From Streptomyces sp. ISL-1 (GTDB lineage Bacteria > Actinomycetota > Actinomycetes > Streptomycetales > Streptomycetaceae): a stretch of DNA of 64,000 bases. A program made the position numbers and the translations under genes. Below the pieces are notes generated by a model, which was given only the letters and a program-made list of their open reading frames with translations, made no database searches and had not been told where the DNA came from. Below are positions 25,414 through 33,719 of the stretch, piece by piece. The stretch's first letter is position 1. Each line of letters opens with the position of its first letter. The DNA lies in NCBI RefSeq assembly GCF_018614585.1, contig NZ_JAGGOI010000038.1, positions 112,024-176,023 on the forward strand. The letters run 5' to 3'.

Positions 25414-25836
25414 CTACCGGCCCGCGCAGGCGGCCGCGATCGCGAGGCTGTCCTCGTACACCCGGTAGCGGGTGATCAGGCCGTCCTCGACGGTCAGACG
25501 CATCGCGAACGGCGACCGGAAGGACTTGCCGGTGGCCCGTACGGTGCCCGCGAGCCGCCCGGCCAGCATCGCCTCCCTACCGTCCACGACGATCACGTGG
25601 ACGGCCGTGGCGTCCGGGTCCGGCGTCTGCCCCTCGGCCAGCGCGCGGAAGTGCTCCGCGACATCGGCGCGCGTCGAACGGGGCCGGATCCAGGGGACCG
25701 TGGGGTTCTCGGCGATCGCCCAGTCGACCTTCTCGGCGAACAGCGCGGCGATACGGTCGGGCTCGCCCTGCGCGATCCGCCCCAGGAAGTCCTGGACGGT
25801 GGCGCGGGTGCGGTCACTCGTGTCGGTACTCGTCAT
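25414..25836 (-). CDS. NTF2/SnoaL-like protein
   Basis: A 140-aa protein with the cone-shaped NTF2-like fold pattern: an N-terminal helix (RATVQDFLGRIAQGEPDRIAALFAEKVDWAI) and strands ending in VEDGLITRYRVYEDSLAI. Such proteins bind small ligands or act as isomerases, hydratases or dehydratases; nothing identifies the substrate. Two inverted repeats lie just upstream (25871-25903). The gene converges on the thiamine ATPase gene with a one-base gap. Confidence 0.8.
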   Translation of the reverse strand: MTSTDTSDRTRATVQDFLGRIAQGEPDRIAALFAEKVDWAIAENPTVPWIRPRSTRADVAEHFRALAEGQTPDPDATAVHVIVVDGREAMLAGRLAGTVRATGKSFRSPFAMRLTVEDGLITRYRVYEDSLAIAAACAGR

Positions 25837-25870
25837 GGGACGAGCTTGCTGCTCGCCGCGGGAAGCGTCG

Positions 25871-25903
25871 ATTACCTGCCGGGTAATGAACGGTCGGCCG
25901 ACC
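25871..25903. promoter_or_regulatory. Two inverted repeats upstream of the NTF2-like gene
   Basis: ATTACC-N5-GGTAAT (25871-25887) is directly followed by the perfect palindrome GGTCGGCCGACC (25892-25903). Both fall in the 83-bp gap between the NTF2-like start and the stop of the DMT gene. They look like regulator binding sites; the regulator is unknown. Confidence 0.45.
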
Positions 25904-25919
25904 GGGTAGTGGAGGCGGG

Positions 25920-26840
25920 TTAGGGGACGGAGAGCAGCTCATCGGGGTGCGCCTTGTCCGACTGCGGCTCCGTGCCGTGGGCCTCGGGCGCGCCGAACCA
26001 GGCCACAGCGACCGCGCCCGCCACCGCCAGTACGAAGCCGAGAATCGCGATCCAGGCGAAGCCGGGGCGGGACGAGTCGCCCAGCCACAGCACGCCGATC
26101 ATGCCCGGCAGCACGGTCTCGCCGACGACCAGCGCCGCCGTCGCGCCGTTCACCGAGCCGATCTGCAGGGCGATGGTGTGCAGATACATACCGCCGATTC
26201 CGGCCACCAGGATCGCGTAGAGCGCCGGGTCCGAAAGCAGGGCGCCCAGGTCGAAGGGGTCGATGCCGTTCAGTACGCGTACGCCGACGCCCAGTGCGCC
26301 GAAGCCGAGGCCGGACAGCAGACCCGCCAGGATCGCGGCGCGCGCGCCGAGGAGGCGTACGACGACGGTGCCGCCGACCATCAGCAGCAGCGAGATCGCC
26401 AGCAGCCACCAGTGGGTCGCGATCGGGGTGTGGCCGCTGCCCTCCGGGCCGGCGGCCGTGGCCAGCAGCACCAGGGCCGAGCAGACGACGGCGATGGAGG
26501 TCCATTCGGCGCGGTTCAGCCTGATGCCCAGCAGTTTCACGCTCAGCACCGCGGTGATCACCAGATTCGCGCTGATCACGGTCTGCGACAGGAACAGCGG
26601 GAGCAGGCGGGCGGCCAGTGCGCCCAGGCCGAAGCCGACGAAGTCCAGGATCGTGCCGACGATGAACTCCCAGGTCATCGCCGCCTGCGCGGTGGAGGAC
26701 AGGTTCGGCCCGCCGTGCTGGGTGACGCCCGCCGCGGCCGCAGTGCGGCGGGCGGCCTTGCGGGATCCCACGGCTTGCAGCACCGACCCCGTGCCGTAAC
26801 AGATCGAGGCCGCGACAGCGGTCAGTAGGCCGATCAGCAC
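25920..26840 (-). CDS. DMT-superfamily (EamA-like) membrane protein
   Basis: A 306-aa integral membrane protein with about nine or ten hydrophobic helices, starting MLIGLLTAVAASICYGTGSVLQAVGSRKAARR. The pattern GTGSVLQAVGSR and two-fold helical layout fit the drug/metabolite transporter superfamily. The substrate is unknown. A loop with basic residues near 27-33 and a polar insertion (about residues 38-52) precede the second helix. The C-terminus is hydrophilic and cytoplasmic. It stands 85 bp downstream of the LOG-family gene on the same strand. Confidence 0.8.
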   Translation of the reverse strand: MLIGLLTAVAASICYGTGSVLQAVGSRKAARRTAAAAGVTQHGGPNLSSTAQAAMTWEFIVGTILDFVGFGLGALAARLLPLFLSQTVISANLVITAVLSVKLLGIRLNRAEWTSIAVVCSALVLLATAAGPEGSGHTPIATHWWLLAISLLLMVGGTVVVRLLGARAAILAGLLSGLGFGALGVGVRVLNGIDPFDLGALLSDPALYAILVAGIGGMYLHTIALQIGSVNGATAALVVGETVLPGMIGVLWLGDSSRPGFAWIAILGFVLAVAGAVAVAWFGAPEAHGTEPQSDKAHPDELLSVP

Positions 26841-26924
26841 CAGGGGGCTCCGTTCGCGTGAGGTCAGTCCAACTGCCAGACGTGAGTTCGGGGCCGGAAG
26901 TTGCTTCTGCTTAAGTGCCGCTCG

Positions 26925-28052
26925 TCACCCGAGGCCGGTGAGGCGGCGCAGCGCGTCAGGCGCCTCGTCGACCGAGTCGACGAGCGCGATACGCGACCCC
27001 ATCGGGCGGCCCGCCGCGAGGGACTGGAGCAGCGGCCAGGTGGGGAGCCGCTCCGTCCAGTGCGTGCGGTTGACGAGGACCATGGGGGTCGGTTCGCCGC
27101 GGGACTCGTAGTAGTTCGGCGTCGCGTTGTCGAAGATCTCCTGGACCGTGCCGGCGGCGCCGGGCAGGAAGATCACGCCGGCGTTGCAGCGGGCGAGGAG
27201 GCCGTCCTCGCGGGTGGCGTTGGCGAAGTACTTGGCGATGTGACCCGCGAAGGCGTTCGGCGGCTCGTGGCCGTAGAACCAGGTGGGGATGCCGACGGAG
27301 TCACCGCCGCCGGGCCAGCGGCCTCGTACCTCGAACGCGGCGGCCGCCCAGTCGGAGATCGAGGGGACGAACGAGGGGGCCTTGGCGAGGAGTTCGAGCG
27401 CCTCGTCGAGCATCGCGTCGGGGTGCGGGGCGGCGTACGCACCGAGGTTCGCGGCCTCCATCGCACCCGGTCCGCCGCCGGTGGCGACGGTGAACCCGCC
27501 CCTCGCGAGGGCCTGTCCGAGGCGGGCGGCGCCGGCGTACGCGTCGGTGCCGCGGGCCATCGCGTGGCCGCCCATCACGCCCACGACGCGGGCGCCGACG
27601 AGGAGTTCGTCCAGGGCGTCGGAGATCGCGTCGTCGTGGATCGACCGGAGCATCGAGGCGAAGATGTCGCCGTCGGCTTTGGTCCGCTGGAACCAGTCGT
27701 AGGCGAGGGCGTCGGGGGTGGCTTCGTAGCCACCGGCGGCGAGGCCTTCGAAGAGCTCGTCGGGGGAGTAGAGGAGCCCGCGGTACGGGTCGAAGGGCAG
27801 GTCGGGGACGGGCGGAAAGACCAGCGCGCCGTCGGTCCTGACCTTGGCGGCGGCGTCCGGCTGCATGCGACAGCCGAGGAAGACGGCGCCGGCGGTGTCG
27901 GTGGAGAGCAGGGCGAAGGTGCGGTCCGTCAGGTCGACGGACTGGACGCGGTGCCCGGCGAGTGAGCCGTTGGCGACAAAGTGGTCGAACTCCTCAAGGG
28001 TCTCTGTCTCGCGATCGTGACTGTGGGCCTGCCGTCCGTGTCCATGCACCAT
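26925..28052 (-). CDS. LOG-family Rossmann nucleotide-binding protein
   Basis: A 375-aa protein with LOG/lysine-decarboxylase-like motifs in its second half: VATGGGPGAMEAANLGAYAA, and LPGAAGTVQEIFDNATPNYYES as the variant of the usual PGGxGTxxE. Family members include cytokinin-activating phosphoribohydrolases and purine-nucleotide pyrophosphorylases; this larger form is of uncertain activity. The N-terminal 125 residues begin with a His-rich start (MVHGHGRQAHSHDRE). The ATG at 28052 is chosen because coding sequence upstream in this frame would run through the permease gene. Confidence 0.82.
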   Translation of the reverse strand: MVHGHGRQAHSHDRETETLEEFDHFVANGSLAGHRVQSVDLTDRTFALLSTDTAGAVFLGCRMQPDAAAKVRTDGALVFPPVPDLPFDPYRGLLYSPDELFEGLAAGGYEATPDALAYDWFQRTKADGDIFASMLRSIHDDAISDALDELLVGARVVGVMGGHAMARGTDAYAGAARLGQALARGGFTVATGGGPGAMEAANLGAYAAPHPDAMLDEALELLAKAPSFVPSISDWAAAAFEVRGRWPGGGDSVGIPTWFYGHEPPNAFAGHIAKYFANATREDGLLARCNAGVIFLPGAAGTVQEIFDNATPNYYESRGEPTPMVLVNRTHWTERLPTWPLLQSLAAGRPMGSRIALVDSVDEAPDALRRLTGLG

Positions 28053-28141
28053 GCGGCCACGATAGGCGCTGCGAGGTGGGGGCGGCGAGGGGCGGGTCTT
28101 TCCTGCGGGAGGTGTACCGCCGGCTGCCGCACACCACGCGC

Positions 28142-29305
28142 TCACGTTGCGAACGGGACCGCCGTCAGGGCTGTCACCCCCCACGTCAAGGCGGCGAAAA
28201 CGGCCAGAAGTGCCGCCGCGCGCAGCACGGTTGCCTTGCGCAGGACCGTCGCGGGGACGCCGAGCCTGCGCAGGGAGTCCGTGGTCGTGGCGCGGGTCTG
28301 CCGGGCATCCAGGGCCGAGACCAGCAGCGTCGCCGTCGTGCATGTGACCACGAGCGCCGCGCCCAGGATCGTCAGGAGGCCGAAGGGCTGCTCGGCCCTG
28401 CCGCCGTAGAGCGCTTCGGCCGCGATCGCCGCCGAGGTGACCGCGCAGACCACGCCGAGCGGGCGGCCGATGCGGCTGGATTCCTCCATCAGGATGCGGC
28501 CCGCCAGCAGCCGGGTCGCGCCCGGGCGCAGCCACTGGAGGATGCGGCCGCTGAAGTGGGCGATGCCCGGGCCCGCCAGCGCCAGGCCCAGAGCGGTGAG
28601 GGTCCAGCCGACCAGGACGCCGGCCGGGTTGCCGTCGATCTCGCCGGGGATGGGGAGCGGTGAGCGGGCGCCGCCGCGGCCCGTGTACGTCTCGACAGCG
28701 AGGCCGACCGCCATCAGCGCGACGCCCCACGGCAGCTCGGTCGGCGCGGCGGACGGCGCGTCCGGCGGCGGAGGCACCCGGCGCGGGCGCAGGGCGAGCG
28801 CCGCCGCGACCGAGGCCAGCAGCGGCACCACCGCGAGGAGGGTCAGGGCGGCCGCCAGCGGCAGCGGCCGGCCCGCGGCCAGCAGCTCGGCCGCAGCCCC
28901 GTCGAACGGCAGCCGCGTCAGTTCGCCCCGTAGATGGAGATCGCCCCGTAGATGGAGGAAGACGAGCAGCGCGAGCGCGCTGCCGAGCGCGCCGGAGACG
29001 GCCGTGGAGACAGCGGCCAGCGCGGTGAGCCTCGCGGGCCCGAGGCCGACCGCCGAGAGGCCGGGCCTGGGCCGCGTACTTGGATCCGTACGCGCCACCG
29101 CCACCGCGAAGTGCACCGTCGCCGCGAGCGGGATCAGGCACCACAGCAGCCGGAGTCCGGAAGTGCCCGAGTCGGTGGGGTGGGACAGCGCGTACGTCAG
29201 CGTGCACAGCAGCAGGAAGCCCACGCCACCCGACGCCGCCACGACCATCAGCCGGCGCAGCAGGACAAGCGGGTGCGTACCGCGGGCTAGACGGAGAGCG
29301 AGCAC
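28142..29305 (-). CDS. FtsX-like ABC transporter permease
   Basis: A 387-aa membrane protein with about eight hydrophobic helices. Its start (VLALRLARGTHPLVLLRRLMVVAASGGVGFLLLCTLTYAL) and end (LRRLGVPATVLRKATVLRAAALLAVFAALTWGVTAL) resemble halves of MacB/FtsX-type permeases. The GTG at 29305 lies inside the 3' end of the ATPase gene, overlapping it by 19 bp, so the two are coupled. It probably forms an exporter or envelope mechanotransmission complex with that ATPase. The substrate is unknown. Confidence 0.8.
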   Translation of the reverse strand: MLALRLARGTHPLVLLRRLMVVAASGGVGFLLLCTLTYALSHPTDSGTSGLRLLWCLIPLAATVHFAVAVARTDPSTRPRPGLSAVGLGPARLTALAAVSTAVSGALGSALALLVFLHLRGDLHLRGELTRLPFDGAAAELLAAGRPLPLAAALTLLAVVPLLASVAAALALRPRRVPPPPDAPSAAPTELPWGVALMAVGLAVETYTGRGGARSPLPIPGEIDGNPAGVLVGWTLTALGLALAGPGIAHFSGRILQWLRPGATRLLAGRILMEESSRIGRPLGVVCAVTSAAIAAEALYGGRAEQPFGLLTILGAALVVTCTTATLLVSALDARQTRATTTDSLRRLGVPATVLRKATVLRAAALLAVFAALTWGVTALTAVPFAT

Positions 29306-30024
29306 TCGGCTCGGCCTTCCGCGTCGGCGGTCGCGAGCGAATTGACGCGCCGGCCGTCCACGAGCGATACCGAGCGGTCCGCGAGCGCCGCCACCTCCGG
29401 GTCGTGCGTGGCGAGCACGACGGTGATCCGGTGCGAGCGGGCCGCGGCGGTCAGCGTACGCAGAACCCCCGCCCGGTCCGCGCGGTGCAGTGTCGCCGTC
29501 GGCTCGTCGGCGAACAGCACTGACGGCGTGCTGACCAGCGCCCGTGCGGTGGCGACCCGCTGCCGCTGCGCCTGCAGCAGCGCGTGTGGCCGCTTCTTGG
29601 CGCACGCGCCGATGTCGAGCCGATCCAGCCACTCCATCGCCGTGGCCTTCGCGCCGCGGTGCGACCCGCCGCGCAGCAGCAGCGGCAGGGCCGCGTTCTC
29701 CCACGCCGTGAGCTCGGGGACCAGCGTCGGCTCGGGGTCGATCCACCCGAACCGGTGGCGCCGGAGCCGCTCGCGCAACACCGGCGTCAGTGTGTGCACG
29801 GGGGAGCTGTTGAACCACACCTCGCCCTTGTCGGCGACGAGTTGGCCGGACAGGCACCTCAGCAGCGTGGTCTTTCCGCTGCCGCGCGGGCCGTGCACAG
29901 CGAGGATCTCGCCCTCGCGCACACCCAGCGATACGCCCACGAGCGCGGGCGAGCCGCTGTGGGAGTGGTGCAGGGAACGAGCCCAGAGCACATCGTTGTC
30001 CGGCGGGGCCACCATGGCGTACAC
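29287..30024 (-). CDS. ABC transporter ATPase with degenerate signature motif
   Basis: A 245-aa MacB/LolD-like ATPase. Walker A is GPRGSGKTTLL and Walker B SVLFADEPTATL, with ATHDPEVAALAD as the switch. The signature LSGGQ is replaced by LLQAQ (HALLQAQRQRVATARAL), and the D-loop reads TLHRAD. ATP hydrolysis may therefore be weak or regulated. It overlaps the permease gene. A 16-bp perfect palindrome lies 24-39 bp upstream of the ATG. A start at 30012 (MVAPPD) is also possible. Confidence 0.85.
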   Translation of the reverse strand: MYAMVAPPDNDVLWARSLHHSHSGSPALVGVSLGVREGEILAVHGPRGSGKTTLLRCLSGQLVADKGEVWFNSSPVHTLTPVLRERLRRHRFGWIDPEPTLVPELTAWENAALPLLLRGGSHRGAKATAMEWLDRLDIGACAKKRPHALLQAQRQRVATARALVSTPSVLFADEPTATLHRADRAGVLRTLTAAARSHRITVVLATHDPEVAALADRSVSLVDGRRVNSLATADAEGRAECSLSV

Positions 30025-30047
30025 CTCGGTTCTGATCAGATTTCTCC

Positions 30048-30063
30048 TCCCCCGTACGGGGGA
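30048..30063. promoter_or_regulatory. Perfect 16-bp palindrome upstream of the ABC exporter genes
   Basis: TCCCCCGTACGGGGGA is self-complementary throughout. It lies 24 bp upstream of the ATPase ATG. It is flanked by a wider inverted repeat CGGTTCTGA (30027-30035) and TCAGAACCG (30104-30112). It is probably an operator or promoter-associated element. Confidence 0.45.
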
Positions 30064-30130
30064 ACGAAGTCAGGGCCGATCGGTCACTCGGCACGGTATG
30101 GATTCAGAACCGGTGTACGGGGAAGCACGC

Positions 30131-30188
30131 GGCCCGGGTGCACCCCTCCCACTCGGATGGCCGAATGAGATGGCGGGTGCCCCGGGCC
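30131..30188 (-). terminator. Terminator after the class III aminotransferase gene
   Basis: GGCCCGGGTGCACCC (30131-30145) pairs with GGGTGCCCCGGGCC (30175-30188), a 14-bp stem with one bulged base. A second near-perfect stem, CACTCGG/CCGAATG, lies inside the loop. It is 18 bp beyond the aminotransferase stop on the minus strand. Confidence 0.65.
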
Positions 30189-30205
30189 GTATGCGACCGA
30201 AGGGG

Positions 30206-31567
30206 TCAGAGCTTCGCCCAGGCCTCCGTGAGGACCGTACGCAGAATCTGCTCGATCTCGTCGAACGTCGACTGGTCGGCGATCAGCGGCGGCGCCAGCT
30301 GTACGACCGGGTCACCGCGGTCGTCGGCACGGCAGTACAGACCGTTGTCGTACAGCGCCTTGGAGAGGAAGCCGTAGAGCACGCGCTCGGTCTCCTCGTC
30401 CGTGAAGGACTCCTTGGTGACCTTGTCCTTCACCAGCTCGATGCCGTAGAAGAAGCCGTTTCCGCGGACGTCGCCGACGATCGGCAGGTCGTGCAGCTTC
30501 TGCAGCGTGGACAGGAAGTTGCCCTCGTTGTCCAGGACGTGCTGGTTGAGGCCCTCGCGGTCGAAGATGTCGAGGTTGGCCAGGGCCACCGCGGCGGAGA
30601 CCGGGTGGCCGCCGAAGGTGTAGCCGTGCAGGAAGGTGTTGTCACCCTTGTAGAACGGCTCTGCGAGGCGGTCGGAGATGATGCACGCGCCGATCGGGGA
30701 GTAGCCCGAGGTCATGCCCTTGGCGCAGGTGATCATGTCCGGTACGTAGCCGAACTTGTCGCAGGCGAACGTCGTGCCGAGCCGGCCGAAGGCACAGATG
30801 ACCTCGTCCGACACGAGCAGCACGTCGTACTGGTCGCAGATCTCACGGACCCGCTGGAAGTATCCGGGCGGCGGCGGGAAGCAGCCACCGGCGTTCTGCA
30901 CCGGCTCCAGGAAGACCGCCGCGACCGTGTCGGCGCCCTCGAAGAGGATCTGCTGCTCGATCTGGTCGGCGGCCCAGCGGCCGAAGGCCTCCGGGTCGTC
31001 GCCGTAGATCGGCGCGCGGTAGATGTTGGTGTTCGGCACCTTGCGCGCGCCGGGGACCAGCGGCTCGAAAGGGGCCTTGAGCGCGGGCAGGCCGGTGATG
31101 GACAGGGCGCCCTGCGGAGTGCCGTGGTAGGCCACCGCACGCGAGATGACCTTGTACTTGGTGTGCTTGCCCTGCAGCTTGAAGTACTGCTTCGCCAGCT
31201 TCCAGGCGGTCTCGACGGCCTCGCCGCCGCCGGTGGTGAAGAAGACCTTGTTGAGGTCGCCCGGGGCGTGGTGCGCGAGCCGCTCGGCGAGCTCGATGGC
31301 CTTCGGGTGGGCGTAGGACCATACCGGGAAGAAGGCGAGCTCCTGCGCCTGCTTGTACGCGGTCTCGGCGAGCTCTACGCGGCCGTGGCCGGCGTTGACC
31401 ACGAAGAGGCCCGCCAGGCCGTCGAGGTAGCGCTTGCCCTTGTCGTCGAAGATGTAGGTGCCCTCACCACGCACGATGGTGGGGACGGGTGCGTTCTCGT
31501 ACGACGACATGCGGGTGAAGTGCATCCACAGGTGGTCGTAGGCGGCTTTGGAGAGGTCCTTGCTCAC
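30206..31567 (-). CDS. Class III aminotransferase, polyamine/omega-amino acid type
   Basis: A 453-aa PLP enzyme of the omega-aminotransferase family. The PLP lysine is in MITCAKGMTSGYSPIGA, and further signatures are GGGEAVETAWKLAKQY and LLVSDEVICAFGRLGT. Close family members transfer the amino group of putrescine or other omega-amines to pyruvate or 2-oxoglutarate. The neighbouring aminobutyraldehyde-type dehydrogenase supports putrescine to 4-aminobutanal. The GTG at 31567 lies 2 nt after the Lrp gene stop, so the regulator and enzyme are co-transcribed. GTG 31585 is an alternative. Confidence 0.88.
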   Translation of the reverse strand: MSKDLSKAAYDHLWMHFTRMSSYENAPVPTIVRGEGTYIFDDKGKRYLDGLAGLFVVNAGHGRVELAETAYKQAQELAFFPVWSYAHPKAIELAERLAHHAPGDLNKVFFTTGGGEAVETAWKLAKQYFKLQGKHTKYKVISRAVAYHGTPQGALSITGLPALKAPFEPLVPGARKVPNTNIYRAPIYGDDPEAFGRWAADQIEQQILFEGADTVAAVFLEPVQNAGGCFPPPPGYFQRVREICDQYDVLLVSDEVICAFGRLGTTFACDKFGYVPDMITCAKGMTSGYSPIGACIISDRLAEPFYKGDNTFLHGYTFGGHPVSAAVALANLDIFDREGLNQHVLDNEGNFLSTLQKLHDLPIVGDVRGNGFFYGIELVKDKVTKESFTDEETERVLYGFLSKALYDNGLYCRADDRGDPVVQLAPPLIADQSTFDEIEQILRTVLTEAWAKL

Positions 31568-31569
31568 GG

Positions 31570-32061
31570 CTATCGGGTTCCCCACATATAGGTCTGCTTC
31601 TTGAGCTTGAGGTAGACGAAGCTCTCGGTGGAACGCACGCCGGGGAGCGCGCGTATCCGCTTGTTGATCACTTCGAGCAAGTGGTCGTCGTCCTCGCAGA
31701 CGATCTCCACCATGAGGTCGAACGAGCCCGCGGTCATCACCACGTACTCGCACTCGGCCATGGCTGTGAGCGCATCGGCCACCGGGTCGACGTCGCCCTC
31801 GACCTTGATGCCGACCATCGCCTGGCGTCGCAGGCCCACGGTGAGTGGGTCGGTGACGGCGACGATCTGCATCACGCCCTGGTCGAGCAGCTTCTGGACG
31901 CGCTGGCGGACGGCCGCTTCGGACAGGCCAACGGCCTTGCCGATGGCGGCGTACGGACGACGACCGTCCTCCTGGAGCTGTTCGATGATTGCGAGGGAGA
32001 CGGCATCGACCGTCGAGGAGGATCCGCTGCCGTTCCTGGAGTCTGCGTTACGACTGGCCAC
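31570..32061 (-). CDS. Lrp/AsnC family regulator
   Basis: A 163-aa feast/famine regulator. The N-terminal winged helix is VDAVSLAIIEQLQEDGRRPYAAIGKAVGLSEAAVRQRVQKLLDQGVMQIVAV. The C-terminal RAM ligand domain includes ALPGVRSTESFVYLKLKKQTYMWGTR. It sits upstream of the aminotransferase and divergent from the aldehyde dehydrogenase gene, a classic local-regulator layout. GTG 32061 is preferred; the frame is open further up to a TTG. The ligand is probably a polyamine-derived amino acid, by inference only. Confidence 0.92.
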   Translation of the reverse strand: MASRNADSRNGSGSSSTVDAVSLAIIEQLQEDGRRPYAAIGKAVGLSEAAVRQRVQKLLDQGVMQIVAVTDPLTVGLRRQAMVGIKVEGDVDPVADALTAMAECEYVVMTAGSFDLMVEIVCEDDDHLLEVINKRIRALPGVRSTESFVYLKLKKQTYMWGTR

Positions 32062-32128
32062 GAGCTCACTCTGCCTTGCGACTCGTCTGTCCCGCAAGCC
32101 CTGAGTGATGAAATTCGTTGTTCTGAGG

Positions 32129-32157
32129 CCGCAATATCACTGAATCCGAAGTTGCGG
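32129..32157. promoter_or_regulatory. Candidate Lrp/AsnC operator in divergent gap
   Basis: The inverted repeat CCGCAA-N17-TTGCGG (32129-32134 and 32152-32157) lies in the 180-bp gap between the Lrp gene and the divergent aldehyde dehydrogenase gene. The AT-rich spacer is unusual for this genome. A weak promoter-like TAGGGT (32193-32198) follows on the plus strand. Control of both genes by the Lrp protein is inferred. Confidence 0.45.
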
Positions 32158-32241
32158 AGGGTTGGGGCTGTCGAAAGCGTCACGTAGGAGATTAGGGTGG
32201 AGGTCTCACCCATCGGACATCTGACAGGAGGGGTGGCAACA

Positions 32242-33681
32242 GTGACCACCGAGCTGCGTCGTCTGCGCAACTACATCAACGGGGAATTCCGGGACGCCGC
32301 CGACGGCCGGACAATCGAGGTCGTCAACCCGGCCACCGGTGACGCGTACGCCACGTCGCCGCTCTCCGGGCAGGCCGACGTCGACGCGGCCATGGATGCT
32401 GCCGCGGCCGCCTTCCCCGGCTGGCGCGACACCACCCCGGCCGAGCGCCAGAAGGTCCTGCTGAAGATCGCGGACGCCTTCGAGGAGCGGGCCGAGGACC
32501 TGATCGCGGCCGAGTCGGAGAACACGGGCAAGCCGCTCGAGCTCACCCGCACCGAAGAGATCCCGCCGATGGTGGACCAGATCCGCTTCTTCGCGGGCGC
32601 GGCGCGGATGCTGGAGGGCCGGTCGGCCGGCGAGTACATGGAGGGCTTCACCTCCATCGTCCGGCGTGAGCCGGTCGGCGTCTGCGCGCAGGTCGCGCCG
32701 TGGAACTACCCGATGATGATGGCCGTCTGGAAGTTCGCGCCGGCGCTGGCGGCGGGCAACACCGTCGTCATCAAGCCGTCCGACACGACGCCCGCGTCGA
32801 CGGTCCTGATCGCCGAGATCATCGGCTCGATCGTGCCGAAGGGCGTCTTCAACGTCCTGTGCGGTGACCGGGAGACCGGCCGCGCGATGGTCGAGCACCC
32901 GACGCCGGCGATGGCCTCCATCACCGGTTCCGTACGGGCGGGCATGCAGGTCGCCGAATCCGCGGCCAAGGACGTCAAGCGGGTCCACCTGGAGCTGGGC
33001 GGCAAGGCGCCGGTCGTCGTCTTCGAGGACACCGACATCCCCAAGGCCGTCGAGGACATCTCGGTGGCGGGCTACTTCAACGCGGGCCAGGACTGTACGG
33101 CCGCGACGCGGGTCCTCGTGCACGAGTCGATCCACGACGAGTTCGTGGCGGCGCTGGCGAAGGCGGCGAAGGACACGAAGACGGGCGCGCCGGACGATGA
33201 GGACGTGCTGTACGGCCCGCTGAACAACGCGAACCAGCTGGCGCAGGTATCGGGCTTCATCGACCGGCTGCCGGCGCACGCGAAGGTCGAGGCGGGCGGC
33301 CACCGGGTCGGCGACAAGGGCTACTTCTATGCGGCGACGGTCGTCTCCGGCCTGAAGCAGGACGACGAGATCGTCCAGAACGAGGTGTTCGGCCCGGTCA
33401 TCACGGTCCAGTCGTTCGCGGACGAGGCGCAGGCGCTTGCCTGGGCGAACGGCGTGGAGTTCGCGCTGGCGTCGTCGGTGTGGACGAAGGACCACGGGCG
33501 GGCGATGCGGATGTCCAAGGCGCTGGACTTCGGGTGCGTGTGGATCAACACGCACATCCCGCTGGTGGCGGAGATGCCGCACGGCGGCTTCAAGAAGTCG
33601 GGGTACGGCAAGGACCTGTCGGCGTACGGGTTCGACGACTACACGCGGATCAAGCACGTCATGACGTCCCTGGACGCGTAG
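32242..33681 (+). CDS. Gamma-aminobutyraldehyde/betaine-aldehyde-type dehydrogenase
   Basis: A 479-aa NAD-dependent aldehyde dehydrogenase. The catalytic Cys is in FNAGQDCTAATRV, the general base Glu is in HLELGGKAPVVVF, and the cofactor region is APWNYPMMMAVWKFAPALAAGNTVVIKPS. It is closest by eye to 4-aminobutyraldehyde (PatD/Prr-like) dehydrogenases. It would oxidise the product of the adjacent aminotransferase to 4-aminobutyrate. GTG 32242 lies 10 nt after AGGAGGGG; GTG 32233 is too close to that RBS. A strong hairpin follows the gene. Confidence 0.9.
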   Translation: MTTELRRLRNYINGEFRDAADGRTIEVVNPATGDAYATSPLSGQADVDAAMDAAAAAFPGWRDTTPAERQKVLLKIADAFEERAEDLIAAESENTGKPLELTRTEEIPPMVDQIRFFAGAARMLEGRSAGEYMEGFTSIVRREPVGVCAQVAPWNYPMMMAVWKFAPALAAGNTVVIKPSDTTPASTVLIAEIIGSIVPKGVFNVLCGDRETGRAMVEHPTPAMASITGSVRAGMQVAESAAKDVKRVHLELGGKAPVVVFEDTDIPKAVEDISVAGYFNAGQDCTAATRVLVHESIHDEFVAALAKAAKDTKTGAPDDEDVLYGPLNNANQLAQVSGFIDRLPAHAKVEAGGHRVGDKGYFYAATVVSGLKQDDEIVQNEVFGPVITVQSFADEAQALAWANGVEFALASSVWTKDHGRAMRMSKALDFGCVWINTHIPLVAEMPHGGFKKSGYGKDLSAYGFDDYTRIKHVMTSLDA

Positions 33682-33693
33682 TCTCCCGGCGGC

Positions 33694-33719
33694 GGGGGTG
33701 GGGGATTTCCCCCACCCCC
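33694..33719 (+). terminator. Terminator after the aldehyde dehydrogenase gene
   Basis: GGGGGTGGGGGA (33694-33705) and TCCCCCACCCCC (33708-33719) form a perfect 12-bp stem with a 2-nt loop, 13 bp after the stop. A second GC palindrome (CCGGGG ... CCCCGG, 33733-33751) follows. The pair also faces the convergent TetR gene and may serve both. Confidence 0.75.

Noticed and set aside
28053..29207. Upstream extension of the LOG-family frame to about 760 codons
   Set aside because: The extension overlaps the FtsX-like permease in another frame and has no family similarity; the ATG at 28052 begins the real protein.
29306..30094. Upstream extension of the permease frame through the ABC ATPase gene (650 codons), read as a fusion
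   Set aside because: The ATPase is complete in its own frame; the permease begins at the GTG overlapping its stop.
29342..31591. A 749-codon plus-strand frame opposite the ABC ATPase and aminotransferase
   Set aside because: It is a shadow of minus-strand genes, without motifs.
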